Below are positions 1 through 5,879 of a stretch of 6,634 bases of DNA, one piece after another. Position 1 is the first letter of the stretch; the number at the start of each line of letters is the position of its first letter. The DNA lies in NCBI GenBank assembly GCA_009780875.1, contig WQZE01000057.1:1-6634 (forward strand), read 5' to 3'. The notes under the pieces were generated by a model. It was not told the DNA's origin. It searched no databases and was given only the letters and a program-made list of their open reading frames with translations. Both the position numbers and the translations under genes were made by a program. The DNA is from Bacillota bacterium (GTDB lineage: Bacteria > Bacillota > Clostridia > Christensenellales > Pumilibacteraceae).

Positions 1-405
1 GTGAATATTGGCGACAACGCTTTTTTGAACAATCGGACATATTTGACAACCATCAATTTGCCTAGCACACTCAAAAGAATCGGGGCAAGTTCTCTCAATG
101 GTTGTAGAAGTTTGGTTTTTGAGAAAGGGACAATACGATTGCCAAAGGGGTTGGAGAGTGTTGGAGGGAAGGCCTTTTTGAGCTGGGGAAATGAGAGTGG
201 CGTAAGTCTCTCCAAGGTGTTTATCCCCCATAGTGTTATCTATCTAGGTGGCAGTATTTTTTTTGGTGTTACAGGCCAAATAGATGTATATTGTGAGGCG
301 ACAGACCCAAGTGTTGACTCAGAAAGCACGGCAAGTGGGTGGAGCCGCACTTGGAATAGTGATGCAACCATTGTTGTGCGCTGGGGAGCAAGTGATGTGG
401 GCTGA
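1..405 (+). CDS. BspA-like leucine-rich-repeat protein, C-terminal fragment
   Basis: This is the last ~134 residues of a leucine-rich-repeat protein; the frame is open to the window edge, so the GTG at position 1 is probably internal and the N-terminus lies outside. The start (IGDNAF, then LTTINLPSTLKRIGASSLNGCRSL in two adjoining blocks, residues 3-39) follows the BspA/LRR_5 pattern of I-x-x-IG-x-x-AF-x-x-C-x-x-L and I-x-LP-x-x-L. Further degenerate repeats follow (IRLPKGLESVGGKAF, VFIPHSVIYLGGSIF). The tail IDVYCEA, then GW-x-x-x-WN and VVRWGA (residues 94-130), resembles the Trp-rich terminus common in Firmicutes BspA-type proteins. Family members are usually secreted or surface-exposed and bind host or environmental ligands, but no signal peptide or anchor is visible in this fragment. 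It is followed by its own terminator and is transcriptionally separate from tyrS. Family assignment is fairly sure; function is not known. Confidence 0.8.
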   Translation: MNIGDNAFLNNRTYLTTINLPSTLKRIGASSLNGCRSLVFEKGTIRLPKGLESVGGKAFLSWGNESGVSLSKVFIPHSVIYLGGSIFFGVTGQIDVYCEATDPSVDSESTASGWSRTWNSDATIVVRWGASDVG

Positions 406-453
406 GTGCTAAGAGCAGATAGAGATTTGATTTTTTGAGATGTTGTAAAAAAG

Positions 454-487
454 AACTTTGCAAACGGTGTTTGTGAGGTTTTTTTTT
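454..487 (+). terminator. Intrinsic terminator after the LRR gene
   Basis: A 12-bp stem pairs 454-465 (AACTTTGCAAAC) with 469-480 (GTTTGTGAGGTT) around a 3-nt loop, and nine T residues run from 479 to 487. Three of the pairs are G-U wobbles. It lies about 50 nt after the LRR stop codon, as expected for a rho-independent terminator ending that transcript. Confidence 0.65.
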
Positions 488-541
488 GAATGTTGGAAGA
501 TATGAAATGTATGGTGGAGTGTGTTGCGTGTAGGGGTGGTG

Positions 542-629
542 AGCAAATTTGGTTGCTTGTTTTGTGATTGTGTGGTGCAAGATGGGCGATCAAAAAAGGT
601 CAGGAGAAAAGTGTAAAAACAAGTATAAA
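542..629 (+). repeat. Upstream copy of the tyrS leader block, decayed
   Basis: Positions 542-576 match 663-697 with two differences in 35 bases. Positions 574-610 match 791-827 with four differences in 37, including 20 identical bases from 591 to 610 (same as 808-827) that cover the tyrS AGGAG ribosome binding site. Weaker similarity runs to 629. The two parts are contiguous here but are separated by about 93 bases in the downstream copy. The GTG at 611 after the copied AGGAG is followed at once by TAA, so this copy cannot start a protein. It also lacks the TATAAT box. It looks like a remnant of a duplicated tyrS leader. Confidence 0.8.
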
Positions 630-662
630 CGACGGAGTATTTTGCAGTGTGGTGCGTTGGCA

Positions 663-697
663 AGCAAATTTGGTTGCTTGTTTTGCGGTTGTGTGGT
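663..697 (+). repeat. Downstream copy of leader block, left part
   Basis: This is the 35-base partner of 542-576. Together with 661-662 it holds a short inverted repeat, CAAGCAA / TTGCTTG with a 6-nt loop (661-680), and it supplies the TTGCTT -35 element of the tyrS promoter. The upstream copy retains only a 5- to 6-bp version of the stem. Confidence 0.8.
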
Positions 698-702
698 ATA
701 AT
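674..702 (+). promoter_or_regulatory. Probable tyrS promoter, extended -10
   Basis: TTGCTT (674-679), a 17-bp spacer and TATAAT (697-702), preceded by TGG to give an extended -10. The -35 is weak but the -10 is perfect. The predicted leader to the GTG at 830 is about 120 nt. I found no T-box consensus (AGGGTGGNACCGCG-like) in that leader, although tRNA-synthetase genes in Bacillota often carry one. Confidence 0.65.
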
Positions 703-790
703 AATCATATTGAAAATAAAGATTGCAAAAGATGGCTATAAAATCAGTTGTAAAGAAACCATTCACCCTCATTGAGTGGAGCGAAATTGG

Positions 791-850
791 GGTGCAATAT
801 AGGCAAGCAAAAAAGGTCAGGAGAAAATTGTGAAAAAAACAAGTGTAAAA
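791..850 (+). repeat. Downstream copy of leader block, right part, including tyrS start
   Basis: Partner of 574-629. It carries the functional tyrS ribosome binding site and GTG and extends about 20 bases into the coding sequence. After the exactly matching stretch the two copies differ by a 3-nt indel and several substitutions, which fall on the start codon. Confidence 0.75.
819..823 (+). promoter_or_regulatory. tyrS ribosome binding site
   Basis: AGGAG, six bases before GTG at 830. It decides in favour of this GTG even though the resulting N-terminus is longer than usual for the family. Confidence 0.8.
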
Positions 851-2140
851 GTGGACAGCAAAAAAAACGATGTGCAGGGTAGACACACGGTGGATACCAA
901 AATTTTTGAGGTTTTGCAAAGCCGTGGGTATGTGTATCAGTGTACGGACAGTGAGGGTTTGCAGAAACGACTTGCGAGCGGGGAGCGACTCACTTTTTAT
1001 TTGGGGATTGACCCAACGGCGGATAGTTTGCACATTGGGCATTTTTTTGCTTTGATGATGTTTAGGCATTTGCAAAGAGCGGGGCACAAGGGGATTTTGG
1101 TGATTGGGGGTGCTACGGCGATGGTGGGTGACCCGAGTGGCAAGAGTGATTTGAGAAAGGTGTTGACAGCGGATATGGTTGCCAAGAACATTGCCGAGGT
1201 AGGAGAGATTGCCAAAAAGTTTGTGGACACCGTGGGGGACAACGCTGCCGTGATTGTGGACAACAGTGAGTGGCTTGCCAAGTATAGTTATATTGATTTT
1301 ATGCGAGAGATTGGGGTGCATTTTAATGTAGCCAAAATGCTTGCGGCGGATGCGTATGCCAAGAGACTTGCGGGGGGTGGGTTGACCTTTTTGGAGATGG
1401 GGTATATGCCTATGCAGGCTTTTGACTTTGCTCATTTGCACAAGGCGTATGGGTGCGTGTTGCAAATTGGGGGGAGTGACCAATGGGGCAACATTGTGGC
1501 GGGCACCAACTTGGCTAGAAAGAGAGGCTTGGCAGAGGGGGTGGAGACCAAGCAACAAGAGGATTTGTTTGGGCTGACCAGTCCGCTCCTGCTCAACAAA
1601 GACGGCAACAAGATGGGCAAGACGGAAAAAGGTGCGTTGTGGGTAGCAAGAGACAAGACCAGCGTCTATGATTTTTATCAGTATTTTTACAATATTGATG
1701 ATGCCGATGTGGGGATGCTTTTGCGACTTTTCACGGATGTGCCGCTCTCTGAAATTGAGACCGTTTGCAAGCAAGATATTCTCAAAGCAAAAAAATTGAT
1801 GGCGTATGAGATAACCAAGTTGGTGCACGGCGTAGAGGATGCGGACAAGGTCTTGCAGGCGGTGGCTGGATTGTTTGGTGGTGGGGACGGTGGCGAAAAT
1901 GCACCGCTCAGTGCATTTGCTGTCAAAGGCGGAAAGATTGGCGTGGTAGATTTGTTTTTTGAGAGCGGGCTTGTGGCGTCCAAGGGAGAAGTGCGGAGGT
2001 TGATTGAGCAAAACGGATTGGTGGTGGATGGGCAAAAGGTGGCAAGTATCCAAATGATGGTGACGAGACCCAAGGACAAGAATTTTGTGCTCCTCAAAAA
2101 AGGGAAAAAGAACTATATGAAAGTGGAGTTTGTGGACTGA
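830..2140 (+). CDS. tyrS: Tyrosyl-tRNA synthetase (tyrosine--tRNA ligase)
   Basis: Cytoplasmic class I synthetase that charges tRNA-Tyr with tyrosine using ATP. The product is 436 residues; bacterial TyrRS is usually about 400-430. Residues 57-71 (YLGIDPTADSLHIGH) carry the first tyrosine-pocket residues and the HIGH motif (68-71); GDPSGKS is at 100-106; Y192-x3-Q196-x2-D199 and Q212 fit the tyrosine-binding set that separates TyrRS from TrpRS; SDQWGN is at 216-221; KMGKT at 261-265 is the KMSKS loop in the KFGKT-like form known from other TyrRS. An S4-type RNA-binding domain occupies about 370-436. The GTG start is set by AGGAG six bases upstream and gives a Lys-rich extension of about 20 residues before the usual N-terminus. 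The gene has its own promoter, and uvrB follows after 155 bases without a visible terminator. The identification is secure. Confidence 0.97.
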   Translation: MKKTSVKVDSKKNDVQGRHTVDTKIFEVLQSRGYVYQCTDSEGLQKRLASGERLTFYLGIDPTADSLHIGHFFALMMFRHLQRAGHKGILVIGGATAMVGDPSGKSDLRKVLTADMVAKNIAEVGEIAKKFVDTVGDNAAVIVDNSEWLAKYSYIDFMREIGVHFNVAKMLAADAYAKRLAGGGLTFLEMGYMPMQAFDFAHLHKAYGCVLQIGGSDQWGNIVAGTNLARKRGLAEGVETKQQEDLFGLTSPLLLNKDGNKMGKTEKGALWVARDKTSVYDFYQYFYNIDDADVGMLLRLFTDVPLSEIETVCKQDILKAKKLMAYEITKLVHGVEDADKVLQAVAGLFGGGDGGENAPLSAFAVKGGKIGVVDLFFESGLVASKGEVRRLIEQNGLVVDGQKVASIQMMVTRPKDKNFVLLKKGKKNYMKVEFVD

Positions 2141-2261
2141 GGTTGGCAAGGCAAAAGGGTGGTTTGGGAAAGAAAAATGATTGCGTGGGTGTGGGGCAAT
2201 GGTTTTGGGCTTGGATGGCGATGGTGTGATGAACCAATGGAGCCGTGAGATGCAGATGGCA

Positions 2262-2282
2262 CAAGTGCAAGGGGTGCACTTG
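2262..2282. promoter_or_regulatory. Perfect inverted repeat just before the uvrB ribosome binding site
   Basis: Arms CAAGTGCA and TGCACTTG (8 bp, no mismatch) flank a 5-nt loop AGGGG. The right arm ends two bases before the GGAG (2285-2288) that serves uvrB. There is no T tract, so it is not an intrinsic terminator. It could be an RNA hairpin acting on uvrB translation or mRNA stability, or a dyad operator. It does not match the Gram-positive LexA box (CGAAC-N4-GTTCG). The role is inferred from position only. Confidence 0.5.
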
Positions 2283-2295
2283 ATGGAGAGGGATA

Positions 2296-4299
2296 ATGGC
2301 AAAATTTGGAGTGGATGCGTCGCATCCGTATGAACTCAGCGCGGAGTACAAGCCGATGGGTGACCAACCTGCAGCGATAGAAAGCATTGTGGACGGCATT
2401 GAAAACGGGCTCAAAAGTCAGGTGTTGTTGGGTGTGACGGGGAGCGGAAAAACCTATACAATGGCCAACATTATTGCAAGGCTTGGGAGACCCGCCTTGA
2501 TTTTGGCACACAATAAAATTTTGGCGGCGCAACTTTGCAATGAGTTTAGGGAGTTTTTCCCCAAAAATCGTGTGGAGTTTTTTGTCTCGTATTATGATTA
2601 TTTTCAGCCGGAGGCATACATTGCCCGTACGGACACCTATATTGAAAAAGATATGCAGGTCAATGATGAGATTGACAAGTTGCGAAACAGTGCCACTTGT
2701 TCGCTTGTGGAGCGGAGAGACACCATTGTGGTTGCCAGTGTGTCTTGTATTTATGGTTTGGGTGCACCGGAGACTTATTATAGGATGACCATCTCTTTGA
2801 GGCCGGGGGCGGAGATGGGGCGTGATGTGTTGATAAGGCGATTGGTGGACATTGGGTACAAGCGAAACGACATTGAGGTGGCACGGACAAATTTCAGGGT
2901 CAAAGGGGACACGGTGGAGATTTTTGTGTCGCACAGCAGTGAGTACGGTGTGCGGGTGGAGTTTTTTGGAGACACCATTGATGCCATCAGTGAGTTTGAT
3001 GTGGTCACAGGCAACAAGAGAGCGGAGCTCAAGCACTGTGGGGTTTTCCCAGCCAGTCACTATGTGGCGGAGACCAACACGATACGAGAGGCTTTGATTG
3101 AGATTGAGAGAGACAAGGAGACGCAGGAGCAATTTTTCAAGGACAATGAAAAACTGATTGAGGCACAGAGAATCAAAGAAAGGGTCAACTATGATATTGA
3201 GATGCTGAGAGAGATGGGGTTTTGCAGTGGGATAGAAAATTACAGTAGATATATGGATGGCAGGCAACCAGGAGAGCCGCCTTATACTTTGCTTGATTAT
3301 TTTCCCAAAGACTTTGTTTTGTTTGTGGATGAGAGTCATATTACGCTCCCACAAGTGCGGGGTATGTATCACGGCGACAAGTCAAGAAAGGTCAGTTTGA
3401 TTGATTATGGGTTCAGGTTGCCTGCGGCTGCCGACAATAGACCGCTCAATTTTGAGGAGTTCAACCAGCGGGTGGGGCAGGTTGTGTATGTGTCAGCGAC
3501 GCCGGCACAATATGAGTTGGGGCTCAGTGATAATACGGCTACGCAGATTATTAGACCAACGGGGCTCTTGGACCCGGTCATTGAGGTCAGACCACGCCAA
3601 GGGCAAATTGAGGATTTGGAGAGTGAGATAAAAAAGAGTGTGGCAAAAAAAGCAAGGACGCTTGTGACCACGCTCACCAAAAAGATGGCGGAGAGTTTGA
3701 CGGAGTACCTTGCCAACCACGGCACCAAGGTGCGGTATTTGCACAGTGACATTGATACGCTGGAAAGAATAGAAATTATTAGTGCTTTGCGGAGAGGGGA
3801 GTTTGATGTGTTGGTGGGTATCAACCTTTTGAGAGAGGGGTTGGATATTCCGGAGGTCTCTTTGGTGGCGATTTTGGATGCCGACAAAGAGGGTTTTTTG
3901 CGGAGTGAGAGCAGTCTTGTGCAAACGATTGGTCGGGCTGCCCGCAACAGTGAGGGGCGAGTGATTATGTATGCTGATGGGATGACGGGCAGTATGCAAA
4001 GGGCGATTGACACCACCAATGGGCGTAGACAAGTGCAAAATGAATACAATGTCAAACACGGCATCACGCCCAAGACCATCTTTAAAAAAGTGTCCAACAC
4101 GCTAGAAATCACGATGGACGCCAAACCTCAGGTGGACCTAAACGACATAGCCCGCACCATTGATGGACTCAAAACAATGATGGATGTCGCCTCCAAAGCC
4201 CTTGACTTTGAAACCGCTATGAAACTTAGAGACCAAATCGCCGAACTAAAAAAATTGGACAGAACGGCAAGAGAGGGCAAAAGGAAAAAGAAGGAGTAG
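2296..4299 (+). CDS. uvrB: Excinuclease ABC subunit B
   Basis: Damage-verifying helicase-like ATPase of nucleotide excision repair: UvrA loads it on DNA, it clamps the lesion and recruits UvrC for incision. The 667 residues match the family length. Visible motifs in order: GDQPAAI (22-28) with Walker A GVTGSGKT (46-53); the lesion-probing beta-hairpin about 98-130 (SYYDYF, QPEAY, DTYIEKD); SCIYGLG (150-156); motif II DESH (345-348); SATPAQYEL (400-408); LLREGLDIPE (511-520); motif VI QTIGRAARN (543-551); and a C-terminal UVR motif at about 621-655 that contacts UvrA and UvrC. The ATG is preceded by GGAG (2285-2288) and a further GAGAGG. The last hairpin aromatic is Phe103 where Tyr is usual. 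No uvrA or uvrC lies in the window and no LexA box is visible. It probably shares the tyrS transcript. Confidence 0.98.
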   Translation: MAKFGVDASHPYELSAEYKPMGDQPAAIESIVDGIENGLKSQVLLGVTGSGKTYTMANIIARLGRPALILAHNKILAAQLCNEFREFFPKNRVEFFVSYYDYFQPEAYIARTDTYIEKDMQVNDEIDKLRNSATCSLVERRDTIVVASVSCIYGLGAPETYYRMTISLRPGAEMGRDVLIRRLVDIGYKRNDIEVARTNFRVKGDTVEIFVSHSSEYGVRVEFFGDTIDAISEFDVVTGNKRAELKHCGVFPASHYVAETNTIREALIEIERDKETQEQFFKDNEKLIEAQRIKERVNYDIEMLREMGFCSGIENYSRYMDGRQPGEPPYTLLDYFPKDFVLFVDESHITLPQVRGMYHGDKSRKVSLIDYGFRLPAAADNRPLNFEEFNQRVGQVVYVSATPAQYELGLSDNTATQIIRPTGLLDPVIEVRPRQGQIEDLESEIKKSVAKKARTLVTTLTKKMAESLTEYLANHGTKVRYLHSDIDTLERIEIISALRRGEFDVLVGINLLREGLDIPEVSLVAILDADKEGFLRSESSLVQTIGRAARNSEGRVIMYADGMTGSMQRAIDTTNGRRQVQNEYNVKHGITPKTIFKKVSNTLEITMDAKPQVDLNDIARTIDGLKTMMDVASKALDFETAMKLRDQIAELKKLDRTAREGKRKKKE

Positions 4300-4328
4300 G
4301 GGGTAAACGGTTTTTAAAATCCAAATTT

Positions 4329-4367
4329 AAATTTCCCGAAATTGTTTGACAAATTTGGGAAATTTTT
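4329..4367 (+). terminator. Possible uvrB terminator overlapping a promoter
   Basis: AAATTTCCC (4329-4337) pairs with GGGAAATTT (4357-4365); the stem continues inward through a G-U pair, two A-U pairs, one mismatch and two A-U pairs to a 7-nt loop. The right arm runs into five T residues (4363-4367). It is 30 bases after the uvrB stop. The stem is AT-rich and the T tract partly lies in the stem, so termination may be weak. The same bases hold the promoter at 4346-4374. Confidence 0.5.
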
Positions 4368-4374
4368 GTATAAT
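4346..4374 (+). promoter_or_regulatory. Perfect-consensus vegetative promoter
   Basis: TTGACA (4346-4351), 17-bp spacer, TATAAT (4369-4374). The -35 begins in the loop of the hairpin described at 4329-4367 and the spacer is its 3' arm. Transcription would start near 4381 and give a leader of about 170 nt for the gene at 4551, so this could be the distal of two tandem promoters. Copy 2 of the local repeat keeps TATAAT (4409-4414) but has no -35. Confidence 0.7.
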
Positions 4375-4382
4375 AGTAAGAT

Positions 4383-4422
4383 ACGGTTTTTAAAATCCAA
4401 ATTTTTGTTATAATAGTAAGAT
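4383..4422 (+). repeat. Tandem repeat copy 2 (lacks the hairpin and -35)
   Basis: Forty bases that match the two ends of 4307-4382 joined together. TATAAT remains at 4409-4414. The last bases change from AGATACGG in copy 1 to AGATGGGG, which creates an ATG at 4421. Confidence 0.85.
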
Positions 4423-4480
4423 GGGGTTGAATAATGATACGGATAGTGTAGTTGTAAGTGCAATATTGTGGGGCAAGTTA

Positions 4481-4509
4481 TTGACACATAAAAAGGCATA
4501 TGGTATACT
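4481..4509 (+). promoter_or_regulatory. Strong promoter for the two-gene operon, extended -10
   Basis: TTGACA (4481-4486), 17-bp spacer, TATACT (4504-4509), with TGG directly before the -10. The start point would be near 4516, about 35 nt before the GTG at 4551, so this is the likely main promoter of the downstream pair. Confidence 0.8.
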
Positions 4510-4550
4510 GGAAGAGTGAGGATGATTGCAAAAAATAGTCAGAGGTTGAT

Positions 4551-5084
4551 GTGGAAAAGAATGCGGCGGCAGTAGGGAGAATGACGGGTGAGGGTAAGCC
4601 TAAAATTTTGCAATACAATCTTTTGAAAGAGGATATTGAAAAATGCAAGGCGTATCTTGATGTCAACGGTTTGCCAAGCACAAATTTTTTGGACATTGTG
4701 GAGCGATATGATGACTTGGGGCTGCGTAATGGAACTTATGATATCGCCACTGGCAAGGTGGTTGATTTAAAAAAAGATTACCGTGGGTGTTATTGTGTGG
4801 CTTTTCAACAAAATGGGAAAGATTTTAAAAGGCGTGGTTATGAGCCCTTGGAGTATGACAATGCGGTGTATTATTGTATGGTTCGGTTGGGGTTGCGATG
4901 CTTACCACGCATAGGTGTTTTTGAGGGTGTGGCGGAAATTTCTTTTGTGACCAGTGATTTGGGTAAGGCGTTTGCGTTGGCGGAAAAGTTTAATCAATAT
5001 TGTATTTGGAATATTGACAAGTGGGAAGAAAGACGAGTGAGTAGCGAGATATATGATGCAGAAACCAATCCTATCAAAGCATAG
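4551..5084 (+). CDS. Protein of unknown function, first gene of an accessory pair
   Basis: I do not recognise this 177-residue protein with confidence. It is soluble-looking, with no signal peptide or membrane segment. A Lys/Glu-rich N-terminus (1-60) precedes a probable alpha/beta part with GTYDIATGKVVDL (61-73), GCYCVAFQQNG (79-89), EYDNAVYYCMVRLG (101-114) and GVFEGVAEISFVTSD (122-136), then a helix KAFALAEKFNQYCIWNID (139-156). The last two blocks recall small proteins in which an E-x-SF strand is followed by an A-x-x-LA-x-x-F/Y-NQ helix (DUF3293-like at best); that is only an impression. Six Cys residues lie between 32 and 151. The GTG start has AGAGG five bases upstream; the next Met (residue 11) has a poorly spaced site. 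A strong promoter lies 42 bases upstream and a partner gene starts 40 bases downstream. One hand-counted line (4801-4860) is about 38% GC, against about 58% in lines of tyrS and uvrB. Confidence 0.75.
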   Translation: MEKNAAAVGRMTGEGKPKILQYNLLKEDIEKCKAYLDVNGLPSTNFLDIVERYDDLGLRNGTYDIATGKVVDLKKDYRGCYCVAFQQNGKDFKRRGYEPLEYDNAVYYCMVRLGLRCLPRIGVFEGVAEISFVTSDLGKAFALAEKFNQYCIWNIDKWEERRVSSEIYDAETNPIKA

Positions 5085-5115
5085 AAAATGGGGGACAAAT
5101 TGTTTCTTTGAAGAA

Positions 5116-5121
5116 GGGGAG
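5116..5121 (+). promoter_or_regulatory. Ribosome binding site deciding the start at 5125
   Basis: GGGGAG within AAGAAGGGGAG lies just before ATG 5125 (about 3-5 bases, depending on pairing register). The in-frame ATGs at 5053 and 5056 have no such site and would overlap the previous gene, so 5125 is preferred. Confidence 0.6.
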
Positions 5122-5124
5122 TAT

Positions 5125-5745
5125 ATGAGTATAGAGCGTAAAAATCAAGGCAATACAAATAAAATAAACTATTACTTGGATTTGACGGAAGAGTGTAATT
5201 CGCTCGTATATAAGCAAAATTTGGCATACTACCATACTTTGGATGGGTTGATAGGTATGTTTTTTTCGTTGCTTACGGTAGAAGAGTTGAAAAGTCTTGA
5301 AGGTCAAGTGTCTAGGAGAGCGTTTGCGGAGAGTGTGCAACCACGCATTGAGCATATTGAGAAGTTGATGTGCCTTGATAAAAAAGATGAAAGTAATTTT
5401 GGCAATCAAAAAGCAATACAAGAGTTTTTGGATAGTAGTAAACAGTTTGTTACACTATTTGACAATTTGAAAAAAACGCTGGATGTATATGCAAAGGAGA
5501 TAAAAATCACTGAGGAACAAAAAAACTTTTTGTTGCGTGGAGTGGAGGTCAATTATACTTTTGTTGCAAACAATCAACGCATTGGGGAAAAAATGTTGCA
5601 ATGTTTGCAAGAATCCAATAAAAATATGTGTGGTGATAAGAAGATTGAAGAAGAATATAAAAAATCTTTTACCAATACGGAAGTACAGCAAAATTCAGAA
5701 AAAACAGGGAAACAGGTTTGGAGTGGCGTTGGAAAAGCAGCGTAA
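5125..5745 (+). CDS. Helical protein of unknown function, second gene of the pair
   Basis: Unrecognised protein of 206 residues when started at ATG 5125. The composition is rich in Glu, Lys, Gln and Asn with regular hydrophobic spacing, suggesting an almost wholly alpha-helical cytoplasmic protein. Likely helices are about 17-50 (LDLTEEC, then NLAYYHTLDGLIGMFFSLL), 53-85, 95-128 (QKAIQEFLDSS, FDNLKKTLDVYAKEI) and 131-166. The C-terminal 35 residues are polar and probably disordered, ending VWSGVGKAA. The most hydrophobic run (GLIGMFFSLL) is too short for a membrane span. No signal peptide, catalytic motif or DNA-binding motif is evident. The gene begins 40 bases after the upstream unknown gene with no terminator between them, and a strong terminator follows 44 bases after its stop, so the two probably form one transcript. 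Hand-counted GC for 5461-5520 is 33%, the lowest I checked in a gene here. Confidence 0.75.
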   Translation: MSIERKNQGNTNKINYYLDLTEECNSLVYKQNLAYYHTLDGLIGMFFSLLTVEELKSLEGQVSRRAFAESVQPRIEHIEKLMCLDKKDESNFGNQKAIQEFLDSSKQFVTLFDNLKKTLDVYAKEIKITEEQKNFLLRGVEVNYTFVANNQRIGEKMLQCLQESNKNMCGDKKIEEEYKKSFTNTEVQQNSEKTGKQVWSGVGKAA

Positions 5746-5788
5746 ATGACAAGCGAAATGGATAAAATGTATCCTATCCAGATCAAGT

Positions 5789-5825
5789 AAAATGCTCTCC
5801 AAGGCGAAATCTTGGAGAGCATTTT
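5789..5825. terminator. Strong bidirectional terminator between convergent genes
   Basis: A perfect 15-bp stem pairs 5789-5803 with 5811-5825 (core GCTCTCCAAG / CTTGGAGAGC) around a 7-nt loop. T residues at 5822-5826 serve the + strand transcript, and A residues at 5789-5792 give the U tract for the - strand transcript. It closes both the 5125-5745 gene and the 5880-6206 gene. Confidence 0.92.
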
Positions 5826-5879
5826 TGTGCGGGTTTGCGTCTAAGAGTGGCAAAGTTGAAGGGTTGGTAGGAGCCAGAA

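Larger units (their letters stand above)
4307..4382 (+). repeat. Tandem repeat copy 1 (with hairpin and promoter inside)
   Basis: The 5' 22 bases (4307-4328) recur at 4383-4404 and the 3' 21 bases (4362-4382) recur at 4401-4422 with one extra T. The middle part, roughly 4329-4361, carrying both the hairpin and the TTGACA box, is absent from copy 2. The two copies are directly adjacent. Confidence 0.85.

Noticed and set aside
703..829. T-box riboswitch in the tyrS leader
   Set aside because: No T-box consensus or terminator/antiterminator pair is visible, and the ~120-nt leader is short for one.
2177..2248. Trp-rich 23-residue open frame between tyrS and uvrB, resembling an attenuator leader peptide
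   Set aside because: Four TGG codons are expected in such a G/T-rich strand, the ribosome binding site is poor, there is no terminator/antiterminator pair, and uvrB is not a tryptophan gene.
590..2302. 570-codon open frame on the - strand opposite tyrS
   Set aside because: It lies antisense to a secure gene, its product is His/Pro/Ser/Thr-rich without recognisable domains, and the lack of stops follows from the G/T-rich + strand.
2113..3372. 419-codon open frame on the - strand opposite uvrB
   Set aside because: Same skew-driven antisense shadow; no family motif and no plausible ribosome binding site seen.
3405..4124. 239-codon open frame on the - strand within uvrB
   Set aside because: Antisense to the conserved helicase part of uvrB; no recognisable protein features.
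5053..5124. Upstream extension of the second unknown gene from ATG 5053
   Set aside because: It would overlap the previous gene by 32 bases and lacks a ribosome binding site, whereas GGGGAG precedes ATG 5125.
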